Assembly: GCF_003112535.1 (NCBI RefSeq)
Contig: NZ_BEWA01000017.1
Coordinates: forward strand, 186,001 to 250,000
Direction: 5' to 3'
DNA length: 64,000 bases
Source of the DNA: Streptomyces rishiriensis
Lineage (GTDB): Bacteria; Actinomycetota; Actinomycetes; Streptomycetales; Streptomycetaceae
The position numbers and the translations under genes are program-made. The notes below the pieces were generated by a model. It saw only the letters and a program-made list of their open reading frames with translations. It was not told the origin of the DNA and made no database searches. This document shows, piece by piece, positions 1 through 7,413 of the stretch. Each line of letters opens with the position of its first letter. Within the stretch, counting starts at the first letter, position 1.

Positions 1-2
1 GG

Positions 3-458
3 TGCGGCCGTGACGCCCTCAAGGACGGCGTGATCCTCGCCAACGGCGACACCGTCCACCCCGTCTCCGTGGAGAAGACGCTGCTCGCCGCGCGCGGCGA
101 GGGCAAGAGGATCATCCTCGCGCTCGACACCGTGAAGTCCCTCGCGGACGAGGAGATGAAGGTCGTCGTCGACCCCGGGAAGGGCATGACGAGGATCACC
201 AAGCTGATGGACCCGGCCGAGGCCACCGGCGAGTACATCGGCGTCACCCTCATCGAGGGCGACGCCGCCCCCGAACTGGCCGACGCGCTCAAGACCGTGT
301 GGGAGAGCGACCCGCAGCAGTTCTACGAGCACGGGTACCAGGAACTGGTGAACCGCGGCTTCCGTATCGACGTGGCGCCGATCGGCGACGTCGCGTGGGT
401 CGAGATCGACAACCACGACGACCTCGCCCGCGGACGGGAGATCGCGTGCCAGTACTGA
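3..458 (+). CDS. NTP (CTP-type) nucleotidyltransferase, C-terminal part
   Basis: The gene enters from the left edge, so only the last 151 codons are visible (reading frame from base 3). The visible part resembles the C-terminal half of sugar or phosphoalcohol nucleotidyltransferases of the phosphocholine/inositol-1-phosphate cytidylyltransferase type. An ILANGDTVHP segment near the left end looks like the strand with the catalytic acidic residue, followed by ILALDTVKSLADEEMKV, a segment with a Lys-rich turn and a C-terminal WVEIDNHDDL. It would activate a phosphorylated alcohol or sugar with CTP or another NTP. The stop overlaps the next gene by 13 bases, so it belongs to the same transcript as the dehydrogenase and CDP-alcohol transferase. 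That context favours CTP and an alcohol phosphate, but the substrate is inferred. Confidence 0.8.
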   Translation, partial: CGRDALKDGVILANGDTVHPVSVEKTLLAARGEGKRIILALDTVKSLADEEMKVVVDPGKGMTRITKLMDPAEATGEYIGVTLIEGDAAPELADALKTVWESDPQQFYEHGYQELVNRGFRIDVAPIGDVAWVEIDNHDDLARGREIACQY

Positions 459-1507
459 CCCGGCTGATCCCCTCACCGGTCGTCGTCGACATCCGCCCGG
501 GTGCCCTCGACGATCTGGTCGGGGTGCTCGCCGACGAGCGCATCTCGCACTCGGGCAAGCTCGCGATCGCCGTCAGCGGCGGCTCGGGCGCCCGGCTGCG
601 CGAACGCCTCACCCCGGCCCTGCCCGGCGCCACCTGGTACGAGGTCGGCGGCGGCACCCTCGACGACGCCGTCCAGCTGGCCGGCGACATAAAGGCCGGC
701 CGCTACGACGCCGTCGTGGGCCTGGGCGGCGGCAAGATCATCGACTGCGCCAAGTTCGCCGCGGCACGGGTGGGCCTCCCGCTGGTCGCCGTGCCGACCA
801 ACCTCGCGCACGACGGACTGTGCTCGCCCGTCGCCACGCTCGACAACGACGCGGGGCGCGGCTCCTACGGTGTGCCGAACCCGATCGCCGTCGTGATCGA
901 CTTGGACGTCATCCGCGAGGCCCCGGTCCGGTACGTGCGGGCCGGCATCGGCGACGCCGTCTCCAACATCTCCGCCATCGCGGACTGGGAACTCGCCAAC
1001 CGGATCAAGGGCGAGAAGATCGACGGCCTCGCCGCCGCGATCGCCCGCCAGGCCGGCGAGGCGGTGCTCAGGCACCCGGGCGGCATCCAGGACACCGACT
1101 TCCTCCAGGTCCTGGCCGAGGCGCTGGTGCTCAGCGGCATCGCCATGTCGGTGTCGGGCGACTCCCGCCCGTCCTCCGGCGCCTGCCACGAGATCAACCA
1201 CGCCTTCGACCTGCTCTTCCCCAAGCGGGCCGCCGCCCACGGCGAGCAGTGCGGCCTCGGCGCGACCTTCGCGATGTACCTGCGCGGAGCCCACGAGGAG
1301 TCGGCCTACATGGCGCAGGTGCTGCGCCGGCACGGGCTGCCGGTCCTGCCCGAGGACATCGGCTTCACGGTGGACGAGTTCGTCCGGGCCGTGGAGTTCG
1401 CCCCCGAGACCCGGCCCGGCCGCTACACGATCCTCGAACACCTCGACCTCAAGACCGAACAGATCAAGGACGTCTACGCCGACTATGTCAAGGCCATCGG
1501 TAGCTGA
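446..1507 (+). CDS. sn-Glycerol-1-phosphate dehydrogenase-like (iron-containing alcohol dehydrogenase family)
   Basis: About 353 residues. The GTG at 446 was chosen over earlier in-frame codons because the earlier part lies inside the upstream gene. The protein has the fold signature of the G1P dehydrogenase (EgsA/AraM) branch: GGGKIID near residue 94 for NAD(P), VPTNLAHDGLCSP, and metal ligands matching D170 (GDAVSN), a His of the CHEINHAF segment (248/252) and H265 (AHGEQCG). Family members reduce dihydroxyacetone phosphate to sn-glycerol-1-phosphate; 2-deoxy-scyllo-inosose synthase is a more distant relative. Placed between a nucleotidyltransferase and a CDP-alcohol phosphatidyltransferase, it probably makes the phosphoalcohol that these two then activate and transfer. 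The function is inferred from motifs and context. Confidence 0.8.
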   Translation: MPVLTRLIPSPVVVDIRPGALDDLVGVLADERISHSGKLAIAVSGGSGARLRERLTPALPGATWYEVGGGTLDDAVQLAGDIKAGRYDAVVGLGGGKIIDCAKFAAARVGLPLVAVPTNLAHDGLCSPVATLDNDAGRGSYGVPNPIAVVIDLDVIREAPVRYVRAGIGDAVSNISAIADWELANRIKGEKIDGLAAAIARQAGEAVLRHPGGIQDTDFLQVLAEALVLSGIAMSVSGDSRPSSGACHEINHAFDLLFPKRAAAHGEQCGLGATFAMYLRGAHEESAYMAQVLRRHGLPVLPEDIGFTVDEFVRAVEFAPETRPGRYTILEHLDLKTEQIKDVYADYVKAIGS

Positions 1508-2264
1508 ACTCAGACCGGTCGTCCACCCTCCGGGGGTGAAGGACCGGCGCAGCGGTGAGCACTGGATGGGACGCCTCTACATGCGAGAGGTGTCCCTGCG
1601 GGTGGACCGCTACCTGGTCGACACCAGGGTCACGCCCAACCAGCTCACGTACCTGATGACCGTCTTCGGCGTGCTCGCGGCCCCGGCCCTGCTGGTGCCG
1701 GGGATCACGGGCGCCGTGCTCGGCGTGGTGTGCGTCCAGATGTACCTGCTGCTGGACTGCGTCGACGGCGAGATCGCGCGCTGGAAGAAGCAGTACTCCC
1801 TCGCCGGGGTCTACCTGGACCGGGTCGGCGCGTATCTCACCGACGCCGCCGTGCTCGTCGGCTTCGGCCTGCGCGCGGCCGACCTGTGGGGCAGCGGACG
1901 GATCGACTGGCTGTGGGCCTTCCTCGGCACGCTGGCCGCGCTCGGCGCGATCCTGATCAAGGCCGAGACCGACCTCGTCGGCGTCGCCCGTCACCAGGGC
2001 GGCATGCCGCCGGTCAAGGAGGCGGCGTCCGAGCCGCGTTCCTCCGGCATGGCGCTGGCCCGCCGCGCCGCCTCGGCGCTCAAGTTCCACCGCCTGATCC
2101 TCGGCATCGAGGCGTCCCTGCTGATCCTGGTGCTGGCCGTCCTCGACCAGCTGCACGGCGACCTGTTCTACTCCCGGCTCGGCGTCGCCGTGCTCGCCGG
2201 CATCGCGCTGCTGCAGACCCTGCTGCACCTGGTGTCCATCCTCGTGTCGAGCAGGCTGAAGTGA
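1485..2264 (+). CDS. CDP-alcohol phosphatidyltransferase family membrane protein
   Basis: 259 residues; the ATG overlaps the end of the upstream gene by 23 bases. The enzyme family moves a phosphoalcohol from a CDP carrier to an alcohol acceptor inside the membrane. The signature D-x2-D-G-x2-A-R-x8-G-x3-D is clear (D91, D94, G95, A98, R99, G108, D112), but the final conserved Asp is Ala at residue 116. Several hydrophobic spans are visible (about 55-90, 115-160 and 205-255). The cytosolic N-terminus contains the usual W-x3-Y and TPNQLT segments. It is translationally linked to the glycosyltransferase after it. Acceptor and donor are unknown. Confidence 0.85.
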   Translation: MSRPSVAELRPVVHPPGVKDRRSGEHWMGRLYMREVSLRVDRYLVDTRVTPNQLTYLMTVFGVLAAPALLVPGITGAVLGVVCVQMYLLLDCVDGEIARWKKQYSLAGVYLDRVGAYLTDAAVLVGFGLRAADLWGSGRIDWLWAFLGTLAALGAILIKAETDLVGVARHQGGMPPVKEAASEPRSSGMALARRAASALKFHRLILGIEASLLILVLAVLDQLHGDLFYSRLGVAVLAGIALLQTLLHLVSILVSSRLK

Positions 2265-3145
2265 GCGCCGGTCTCAAGGTCGGCGCGGTCGTCATCACCA
2301 TGGGCGACCGCCCCGACGAGCTGCGCGCCCTGCTCGACTCGATAGCCAAGCAGGACGGCGACCACGTCGAGGTGGTGGTCGTCGGGAACGGCTCGCCCGT
2401 CCCGGTCGTCCCCGAGGGCGTCCGCACCGTCGAACTGCCCGAGAACCTCGGCATCCCCGGCGGCCGCAACGTGGGCATCGAGGCCTTCGGCCCGAGCGGC
2501 CGCGACGTGGACGTCCTGCTGTTCCTGGACGACGACGGCCTCCTCGCCCACCACGACACGGCCGAACTGTGCCGCCGGGCCTTCGACGCCGATCCGGAGC
2601 TGGGCATCGTCAGCTTCCGCATCGCCGACCCGGACACCGGCGTCACCCAGCGTCGCCACGTGCCCCGGCTGCGCGCCTCCGACCCGATGCGCTCCTCCCG
2701 GGTCACCACGTTCCTCGGCGGCGCCAACGCCGTCCGCACGAAGGTCTTCGCGGAGGTCGGCGGACTCCCGGACGAGTTCTTCTACGCACACGAGGAGACC
2801 GACCTGGCCTGGCGGGCCCTCGACGCGGGCTGGATGATCGACTACCGGCCGGACATGGTCCTCCACCACCCGACGACCGCGCCCTCGCGGCACGCGGTCT
2901 ACCACCGCATGGTGGCCCGCAACCGGGTCTGGCTGGCCCGCCGCAACCTTCCCGCCCCCCTGGTCCCCGTCTATCTCGGGGTCTGGCTGCTGCTCACCCT
3001 GGCCCGCCGGCCCTCCGGGGCCGCGCTCAGGGCGTGGTTCGGCGGCTTCCGGGAGGGATGGACCACCGCGTGCGGCCCTCGCCGGCCCATGAAGTGGCGT
3101 ACGGTCTGGCGGCTCACGCGACTGGGCCGCCCTCCGGTGATCTGA
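2261..3145 (+). CDS. Glycosyltransferase family 2
   Basis: 294 residues from GTG 2261, whose bases overlap the upstream stop (GTGA). It has the GT-A fold pattern of family 2: an N-terminal VGAVVITMGDRPDEL strand, the nucleotide-binding NLGIPGGRNVG segment, a DxD-like FLDDDGLL near residue 90, FLGGANAVR, and an acceptor-side DEFFYAHEETDLAWRA with the likely catalytic acidic residues. A hydrophobic stretch near residue 245 (VPVYLGVWLLLTL) suggests membrane association. As the last gene of the lipid head-group module it probably glycosylates the product of the CDP-alcohol transferase. That role is inferred from the operon only. Confidence 0.85.
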   Translation: MSAGLKVGAVVITMGDRPDELRALLDSIAKQDGDHVEVVVVGNGSPVPVVPEGVRTVELPENLGIPGGRNVGIEAFGPSGRDVDVLLFLDDDGLLAHHDTAELCRRAFDADPELGIVSFRIADPDTGVTQRRHVPRLRASDPMRSSRVTTFLGGANAVRTKVFAEVGGLPDEFFYAHEETDLAWRALDAGWMIDYRPDMVLHHPTTAPSRHAVYHRMVARNRVWLARRNLPAPLVPVYLGVWLLLTLARRPSGAALRAWFGGFREGWTTACGPRRPMKWRTVWRLTRLGRPPVI

Positions 3146-3773
3146 CAGGCTCGTCCCCGAGGGCGCCACGGGCCGCAGCGCGGAACCCCGGCTCGTGCCG
3201 GCCCCGTCAAGGGTGCGCACCCCGAAGACGTGGTGGTGATCGGCACGGGCAACTACCCGGACCTGTCCCGGGCGCTGATCGTGCCGGTGCTCGCCCTGGC
3301 GGGCGGAGGAGAGGTACGGCCGTGGCTGATCCGCTCCCGTCGCGGCCTCCGGGCCCGTGGACGCCGACCGTCGTCGCCGAACAGGACCGCGTCGTCTCGC
3401 GCGTCGACGGCTCCGGCCCGATACGCGCCCGGCGCCCGACCGGCATGCAGGCGGTCCCGAACTTCACGGGCGGGGCGGGCGTTTCGGCCAGAGCCCGGCG
3501 GAACTGCCCGGCGGGTTTCGGCGTCTGCAAAGGAAGCGTCAACTCGGCGTGCGCTGAGGAATCTTGACGCCAATCGGTGTGTTGTTGTGATGTGCCGGAC
3601 ACCCCCGAGATCCTCACCACGTTGTACAACGTAAGCTGGACCGGTCCCGAAACGCGGCAAGTGGGGCGATACCGCGCAGCGCCCCTGGTGGGGGCCGCCG
3701 CGCGGACGGCCGGGCGGCGTGTCCGAAATAGTGCGTATTGGGTCGGCAGTGTAGAACGGGAGATGTGACGGCA
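3146..3773. other. Long non-coding stretch upstream of the hopanoid operon
   Basis: About 630 bases with no ORF showing convincing Streptomyces third-position bias. The first 400 bases read as GC-rich, possibly decayed sequence. The last 220 bases are less GC-rich and look regulatory: a possible -35 TTGACG at 3564 with a weak TGATGT at 3588, a 14-bp palindrome at 3619, and a 21-codon leader ORF starting at 3774. No recognised RNA family is visible. Confidence 0.5.
3619..3632. promoter_or_regulatory. Perfect 14-bp palindrome, candidate operator of the hopanoid operon
   Basis: ACGTTGTACAACGT is a perfect inverted repeat lying 216 bases before the hpnC start and about 25 bases after a possible TTGACG/TGATGT promoter. 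The size and symmetry fit a TetR- or GntR-type dimeric repressor. No adjacent regulator gene is in the window on this side, so the binding protein is unknown. Confidence 0.5.
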
Positions 3774-3839
3774 ATGGCTACGGAAACTCCCCAGCTCGAC
3801 GCAGGCCGCGCCGTCCCGGCCCCGGGCGGACGACGATGA
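3774..3839 (+). CDS. Possible 21-residue leader peptide coupled to hpnC
   Basis: A short ORF, MATETPQLDAGRAVPAPGGR plus one more Arg, ends in a TGA that overlaps the ATG of hpnC (ATGA at 3836-3839). It has a GGGAG about 10 bases upstream, whereas hpnC itself has no good Shine-Dalgarno sequence. Translation of the leader could therefore deliver ribosomes to hpnC. It could equally be a chance ORF; comparative data are needed to tell. Confidence 0.35.
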   Translation: MATETPQLDAGRAVPAPGGRR

Positions 3840-4747
3840 CGGCGCCCGCGGCGCCACGGACCGGCGACCCGGAGCGGAGCACCCTCGGCAAAGCGGCGCA
3901 CGAGAACTTCCCCGTCGCCCCCTTCTTCCTGCCCAGGGCCTGGCGCGAGGACCTCATGGCCGTGTACGGCTACGCCCGGCTCGTCGACGACATCGGCGAC
4001 GGCGACCTGGCGCCGGGCGGCGCGGACGCCCGCCTGCTCGGCGTGTCGGCCACCGAGGCCGAGGACCGTCTCGTGCTGCTGGACGCCTTCGAGGCCGACC
4101 TGCGCCGCGTCTTCGGCGGGTCCGACGGCCCGCCCCGCCATCCTCTGCTGCGCCGCCTTCAGCCGACCGTGCGCCGGCGCTCGCTCACCCCGGAGCCCTT
4201 CCTCGGGCTGATCGCGGCCAACCGCCAGGACCAGCTCGTCGCCCGCTACGAGACGTACGACGACCTCCTCGCCTACTGCGAACTGTCCGCCAACCCCGTC
4301 GGCCGTCTCGTCCTCGCCGTCACCGGCGCCGCGACCCCCGAGCGGATCCGCCGGTCCGACGCCGTCTGCACCGCACTGCAGATCGTCGAACACCTGCAGG
4401 ACGTGGCCGAGGACCTCGGCCGCGACCGCGTCTACCTGCCCACCGCGGACATGAAGCGCTTCCACGTCCAGGAGGCGGACCTCGCCGCGCGGACCTCGGG
4501 CGCCTCGGTGCGCGCGCTGGTCGCGTTCGAAGCGCAACGCGCCCAGGATCTCCTGAATGAAGGCGTCCCCCTGGTGGGTAGCGTCCACGGCAGGCTGAGA
4601 CTGCTGCTCGCGGGGTTCGTGGCGGGGGGAAGGGCGGCGATCCGAGCGATCGCCGCCGCCGAATACGACGTACTTCCCGGCCCGCCCAAGCCCGGCAAGC
4701 TCCAGTTGCTGCGCGAGGCGGGCGTGACTCTGCGAGGAGAGGGGTGA
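3836..4747 (+). CDS. hpnC: Squalene synthase HpnC (presqualene-to-hydroxysqualene branch)
   Basis: 303 residues, the usual length for HpnC. With HpnD and HpnE it replaces classical squalene synthase: HpnD joins two farnesyl diphosphates to presqualene diphosphate, HpnC converts this to hydroxysqualene and HpnE reduces it to squalene. The two Asp-rich, Mg-binding motifs of trans-isoprenyl synthases are present: LVDDIGDGD (residues 50-57) and QDVAEDLGRD (about 188-197). The N-terminal ENFPVAPFFLPRAWR is typical of HpnC. It is the first biosynthetic gene of the hopanoid operon. It overlaps the leader ORF by ATGA and hpnD by GTGA. Confidence 0.95.
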   Translation: MTAPAAPRTGDPERSTLGKAAHENFPVAPFFLPRAWREDLMAVYGYARLVDDIGDGDLAPGGADARLLGVSATEAEDRLVLLDAFEADLRRVFGGSDGPPRHPLLRRLQPTVRRRSLTPEPFLGLIAANRQDQLVARYETYDDLLAYCELSANPVGRLVLAVTGAATPERIRRSDAVCTALQIVEHLQDVAEDLGRDRVYLPTADMKRFHVQEADLAARTSGASVRALVAFEAQRAQDLLNEGVPLVGSVHGRLRLLLAGFVAGGRAAIRAIAAAEYDVLPGPPKPGKLQLLREAGVTLRGEG

Positions 4748-5694
4748 TCCGGACCGTGGAGTCGTCACCGCACGCGTCCGCACCGGTACTCGCCGCCTAC
4801 AGCTACTGCGAGACCGTCACCGGGCAGCAGGCCCGGAACTTCGCGTACGGCATCAGGCTGCTGCCCACACCGAAGCGCCGCGCGATGTCCGCGCTGTACG
4901 CGTTCTCGCGCCGCGTCGACGACATCGGCGACGGCGCGCTGGACGACGACGTCAAGACCGCCAGGCTGGAGGACACCCGGACGCTGCTGACCCGGGTCCG
5001 GGCCGGCGAGGTCGACGAGGACGACACGGATCCCGTCGCCGTCGCCCTCGCGCACACGGCGCGGGCCTTCCCGGTCCCGCTGGGCGGCCTGGACGAGCTG
5101 ATCGACGGCGTCCTCATGGACGTGCGCGGCGAGACCTACGAGACCTGGGACGACCTGAAGACGTACTGCCGCTGCGTGGCGGGCGCCATCGGGCGGCTCT
5201 CGCTCGGCGTGTTCGGCACCGAACCGGGGGCGCGCGGCGCCGAGCGCGCACCGGAGTACGCGGACACCCTGGGGCTCGCGCTCCAGCTCACCAACATCCT
5301 CAGAGACGTCCGCGAGGACGCGGAGGGCGGCCGCACCTATCTGCCCGCCGACGACCTCGCCAAGTTCGGCTGCTCGGCCGGGTTCGACGGCCCGAAGCCG
5401 CCGGAGGGCTCCGACTTCGCGGGTCTCGTGCACTTCGAGGTGCGCCGGGCCCGCACCCTGTTCGCCGAGGGCTACCGGCTGCTGCCCCTGCTCGACCGGC
5501 GCAGCGGCGCCTGCGTCGCCGCCATGGCCGGGATCTACCGTCGCCTCCTGGACCGCATCGAGCGCGACCCCGAGGCCGTGCTGCGCGGCCGTGTCTCCCT
5601 GCCCGGCCGGGAGAAGGCCTATGTCGCCGTGCGCGGACTGTCGGGCCTGGACGCCCGGCACGTGTCGCGGCGGACCGTCAGGAGGCACACCTGA
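4744..5694 (+). CDS. hpnD: Presqualene diphosphate synthase HpnD
   Basis: 316 residues starting at GTG 4744, which shares bases with the hpnC stop. It condenses two farnesyl diphosphates to presqualene diphosphate. Motifs: the N-terminal NFAYGIRLLP segment, first Asp motif RRVDDIGDG (about 56-64), and second motif NILRDVREDAEGGRTYLP (about 184-201). The stop codon overlaps the ATG of the DUF6380 microprotein (TGATG), so hpnD, the microprotein and hpnE form a chain of translationally linked cistrons. Confidence 0.95.
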   Translation: MIRTVESSPHASAPVLAAYSYCETVTGQQARNFAYGIRLLPTPKRRAMSALYAFSRRVDDIGDGALDDDVKTARLEDTRTLLTRVRAGEVDEDDTDPVAVALAHTARAFPVPLGGLDELIDGVLMDVRGETYETWDDLKTYCRCVAGAIGRLSLGVFGTEPGARGAERAPEYADTLGLALQLTNILRDVREDAEGGRTYLPADDLAKFGCSAGFDGPKPPEGSDFAGLVHFEVRRARTLFAEGYRLLPLLDRRSGACVAAMAGIYRRLLDRIERDPEAVLRGRVSLPGREKAYVAVRGLSGLDARHVSRRTVRRHT

Positions 5695-5846
5695 TGGACG
5701 CGGCGGGCGACGAACTGGGCGGAGGCGACACCGCCGGAGAAAAGCGGCGCGCAACCCTCCGATGCGGCGCGGCGTCCCTGACTGCGACGGCCTGCGGTGC
5801 AGAGTTCAAGCACCATGGCCGGCCCGCACGGGAGGGTGCACGATGA
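5694..5846 (+). CDS. DUF6380-like microprotein between hpnD and hpnE
   Basis: A 50-residue ORF that is easy to miss. Its ATG overlaps the hpnD stop by one base and its TGA overlaps the hpnE ATG (ATGA at 5843-5846), so it fills the gap exactly. Its core, EKRRATLRCGAASLTATACG, followed by FKHHGRPARE, is the pattern I recall for the Streptomyces family DUF6380. It is basic, with two Cys and a His-His pair, and has no signal peptide or membrane span. The function is unknown. The position suggests a partner of HpnD/HpnE or a translational coupler. The family assignment is from memory; the coupling is read directly from the sequence. Confidence 0.75.
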   Translation: MDAAGDELGGGDTAGEKRRATLRCGAASLTATACGAEFKHHGRPAREGAR

Positions 5847-7348
5847 ACGACGAGCAGCTGGCGGACGCCGGGGAGGCGGCCGCTTCCCCGGGGCGCACCG
5901 CCGTCGTCGTCGGCGGCGGGCTCGCCGGTGTCACCGCCGCCCTCGCGCTCGCCGACGCGGGCGTGCGCGTCACCCTGCTCGAAGGCCGGCCGCGGCTCGG
6001 CGGCCTCGCCTTCTCCTTCCGGCGCGGCGAGTTGACCGTCGACAACGGACAGCACGTGTTCCTGCGCTGCTGCACCGCCTACCGCTGGTTCCTCGACCGC
6101 ATCGGCGGCAGCGCGCTGGCGCCACTGCAGGAACGTCTCGACGTGCCCGTCGTCGACATCGCCGAGCCCGAGGGACGGCGGCTCGGCAGACTGCGCCGTG
6201 ACGCGCTGCCCGTGCCCCTGCATCTGGGGCGCAGCCTCGCCGCGTATCCCCATCTCTCCCTCGCCGAACGCCTGCGGGTGGGCCGCGCCGCGCTCGCCCT
6301 CAAAGGGCTCGACCTCGCCGATCCCGCCCTGGACGCACAGGACTTCGGCAGCTGGCTGACCGCGCACGGCCAGTCGCGGCGCGCCGTCGAAGCCCTGTGG
6401 GACCTGGTCGGCGTCGCCACCCTCAACGCGGTCGCCGGCGACTGTTCGCTCGGGCTCGCCGCGATGGTCTTCAAGACCGGCCTGCTGTCCGACCCGGGCG
6501 CGGCCGACATCGGCTGGGCGCACGTGCCGCTGGGCGAACTGCACGACGGGCTCGCCCGCAGGGCGCTCGACTCCGCGGGGGTGCGCACCGAGGTCCGGAC
6601 CCGCGTCAGCTCCCTCTCCCGTGCGGGGAACGGGACGTGGACCGTCCAGGTTCCGGGCGGGACGCTCCGCGCGGACACGGTCGTCCTCGCCGTCCCCCAG
6701 CGCGAGGCGCACCACCTGCTGCCCGAGGGGGCGCTCGACGACGCCGGGCGGCTGCTGGAGATCGGCACCGCGCCGATCCTCAACGTCCATGTCGTCTACG
6801 ACCGCAAGGTGCTCGACGCGCCCTTCCTCGCGGCGCTCGGCACCCCCGTGCAGTGGGTCTTCGACCGCACCCACGCCTCGGGGCTGCGCAGCGGCCAGTA
6901 CCTCGCCCTGTCCCAGTCCGCCGCGCAGGACGAGATCGACGAACCCGTCGCCGCCCTGCGCGAGCGCTACCTGCCCGAACTGCGCAGGCTGCTGCCGGGC
7001 GCGCGCCGGGCCGAGGTGCGGGACTTCTTCGTGACCCGGGAGCGCACGGCGACGTTCGCCCCCACCCCCGGCGTCGGGCGTCTGCGGCCCGGCGCCCGCA
7101 CCGAAGCCCCCGGCCTGTACCTGGCCGGAGCGTGGACCGCCACCGGGTGGCCCGCGACCATGGAGAGTGCGGTCCGCAGCGGCGTGAACGCGGCGGACGC
7201 CGCGCTGAGCGCCCTCGGCCGGCCCCGACCCCGCCGTCGCTTCGAGTCCGAGGAGACGGCCTACTGCATCGTCGCGGGGGACACCCCCCGAACCTCCGGC
7301 CGAGAACCGGAGGGAACCGGCGTTCCCCTGCGAGGGGGAACCCGGTGA
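5843..7348 (+). CDS. hpnE: Hydroxysqualene dehydroxylase HpnE (FAD-dependent)
   Basis: 501 residues. The ATG at 5843 overlaps the microprotein stop; longer in-frame extensions upstream would run through hpnD. The N-terminal dinucleotide fold reads VVVGGGLAGVTAALALADAG with an acidic residue at the end of the second strand (LLEGRPRLGG), as in phytoene desaturase-like amine oxidoreductases. The C-terminal FAD segment is LYLAGAWTATGWPATMESAV. It removes the hydroxyl group of hydroxysqualene to give squalene. The last 50 or so residues form a low-complexity tail whose DNA folds into consecutive hairpins (7293-7341). Confidence 0.95.
   Translation: MNDEQLADAGEAAASPGRTAVVVGGGLAGVTAALALADAGVRVTLLEGRPRLGGLAFSFRRGELTVDNGQHVFLRCCTAYRWFLDRIGGSALAPLQERLDVPVVDIAEPEGRRLGRLRRDALPVPLHLGRSLAAYPHLSLAERLRVGRAALALKGLDLADPALDAQDFGSWLTAHGQSRRAVEALWDLVGVATLNAVAGDCSLGLAAMVFKTGLLSDPGAADIGWAHVPLGELHDGLARRALDSAGVRTEVRTRVSSLSRAGNGTWTVQVPGGTLRADTVVLAVPQREAHHLLPEGALDDAGRLLEIGTAPILNVHVVYDRKVLDAPFLAALGTPVQWVFDRTHASGLRSGQYLALSQSAAQDEIDEPVAALRERYLPELRRLLPGARRAEVRDFFVTRERTATFAPTPGVGRLRPGARTEAPGLYLAGAWTATGWPATMESAVRSGVNAADAALSALGRPRPRRRFESEETAYCIVAGDTPRTSGREPEGTGVPLRGGTR
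7293..7341 (+). other. Two adjacent perfect hairpins at the 3' end of hpnE
   Basis: CCTCCGG (7293-7299) pairs with CCGGAGG (7307-7313), and GTTCCCC (7322-7328) pairs with GGGGAAC (7335-7341). A third, smaller GGGGG/CCCCC pairing lies just upstream. They sit between hpnE and the prenyl synthase gene and could protect the upstream mRNA or tune expression of the next cistron. No U-run follows, so they are not a classic terminator. Confidence 0.5.
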
Positions 7349-7413
7349 AGTTCGATCAGCACGGCTCGGCACACCCCCGCACCCCCTCCGGTACCGCGAC
7401 AAGAGGAGAAAAT

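Noticed and set aside
3230..3634. A 134-codon frame (MVVIGTGNYPDLSRALIVPV...) in the gap before hpnC
   Set aside because: No recognisable domain, an Arg/Pro-rich second half, and weak third-position bias after the first 30 codons. It could be decayed sequence but cannot be supported as a gene.
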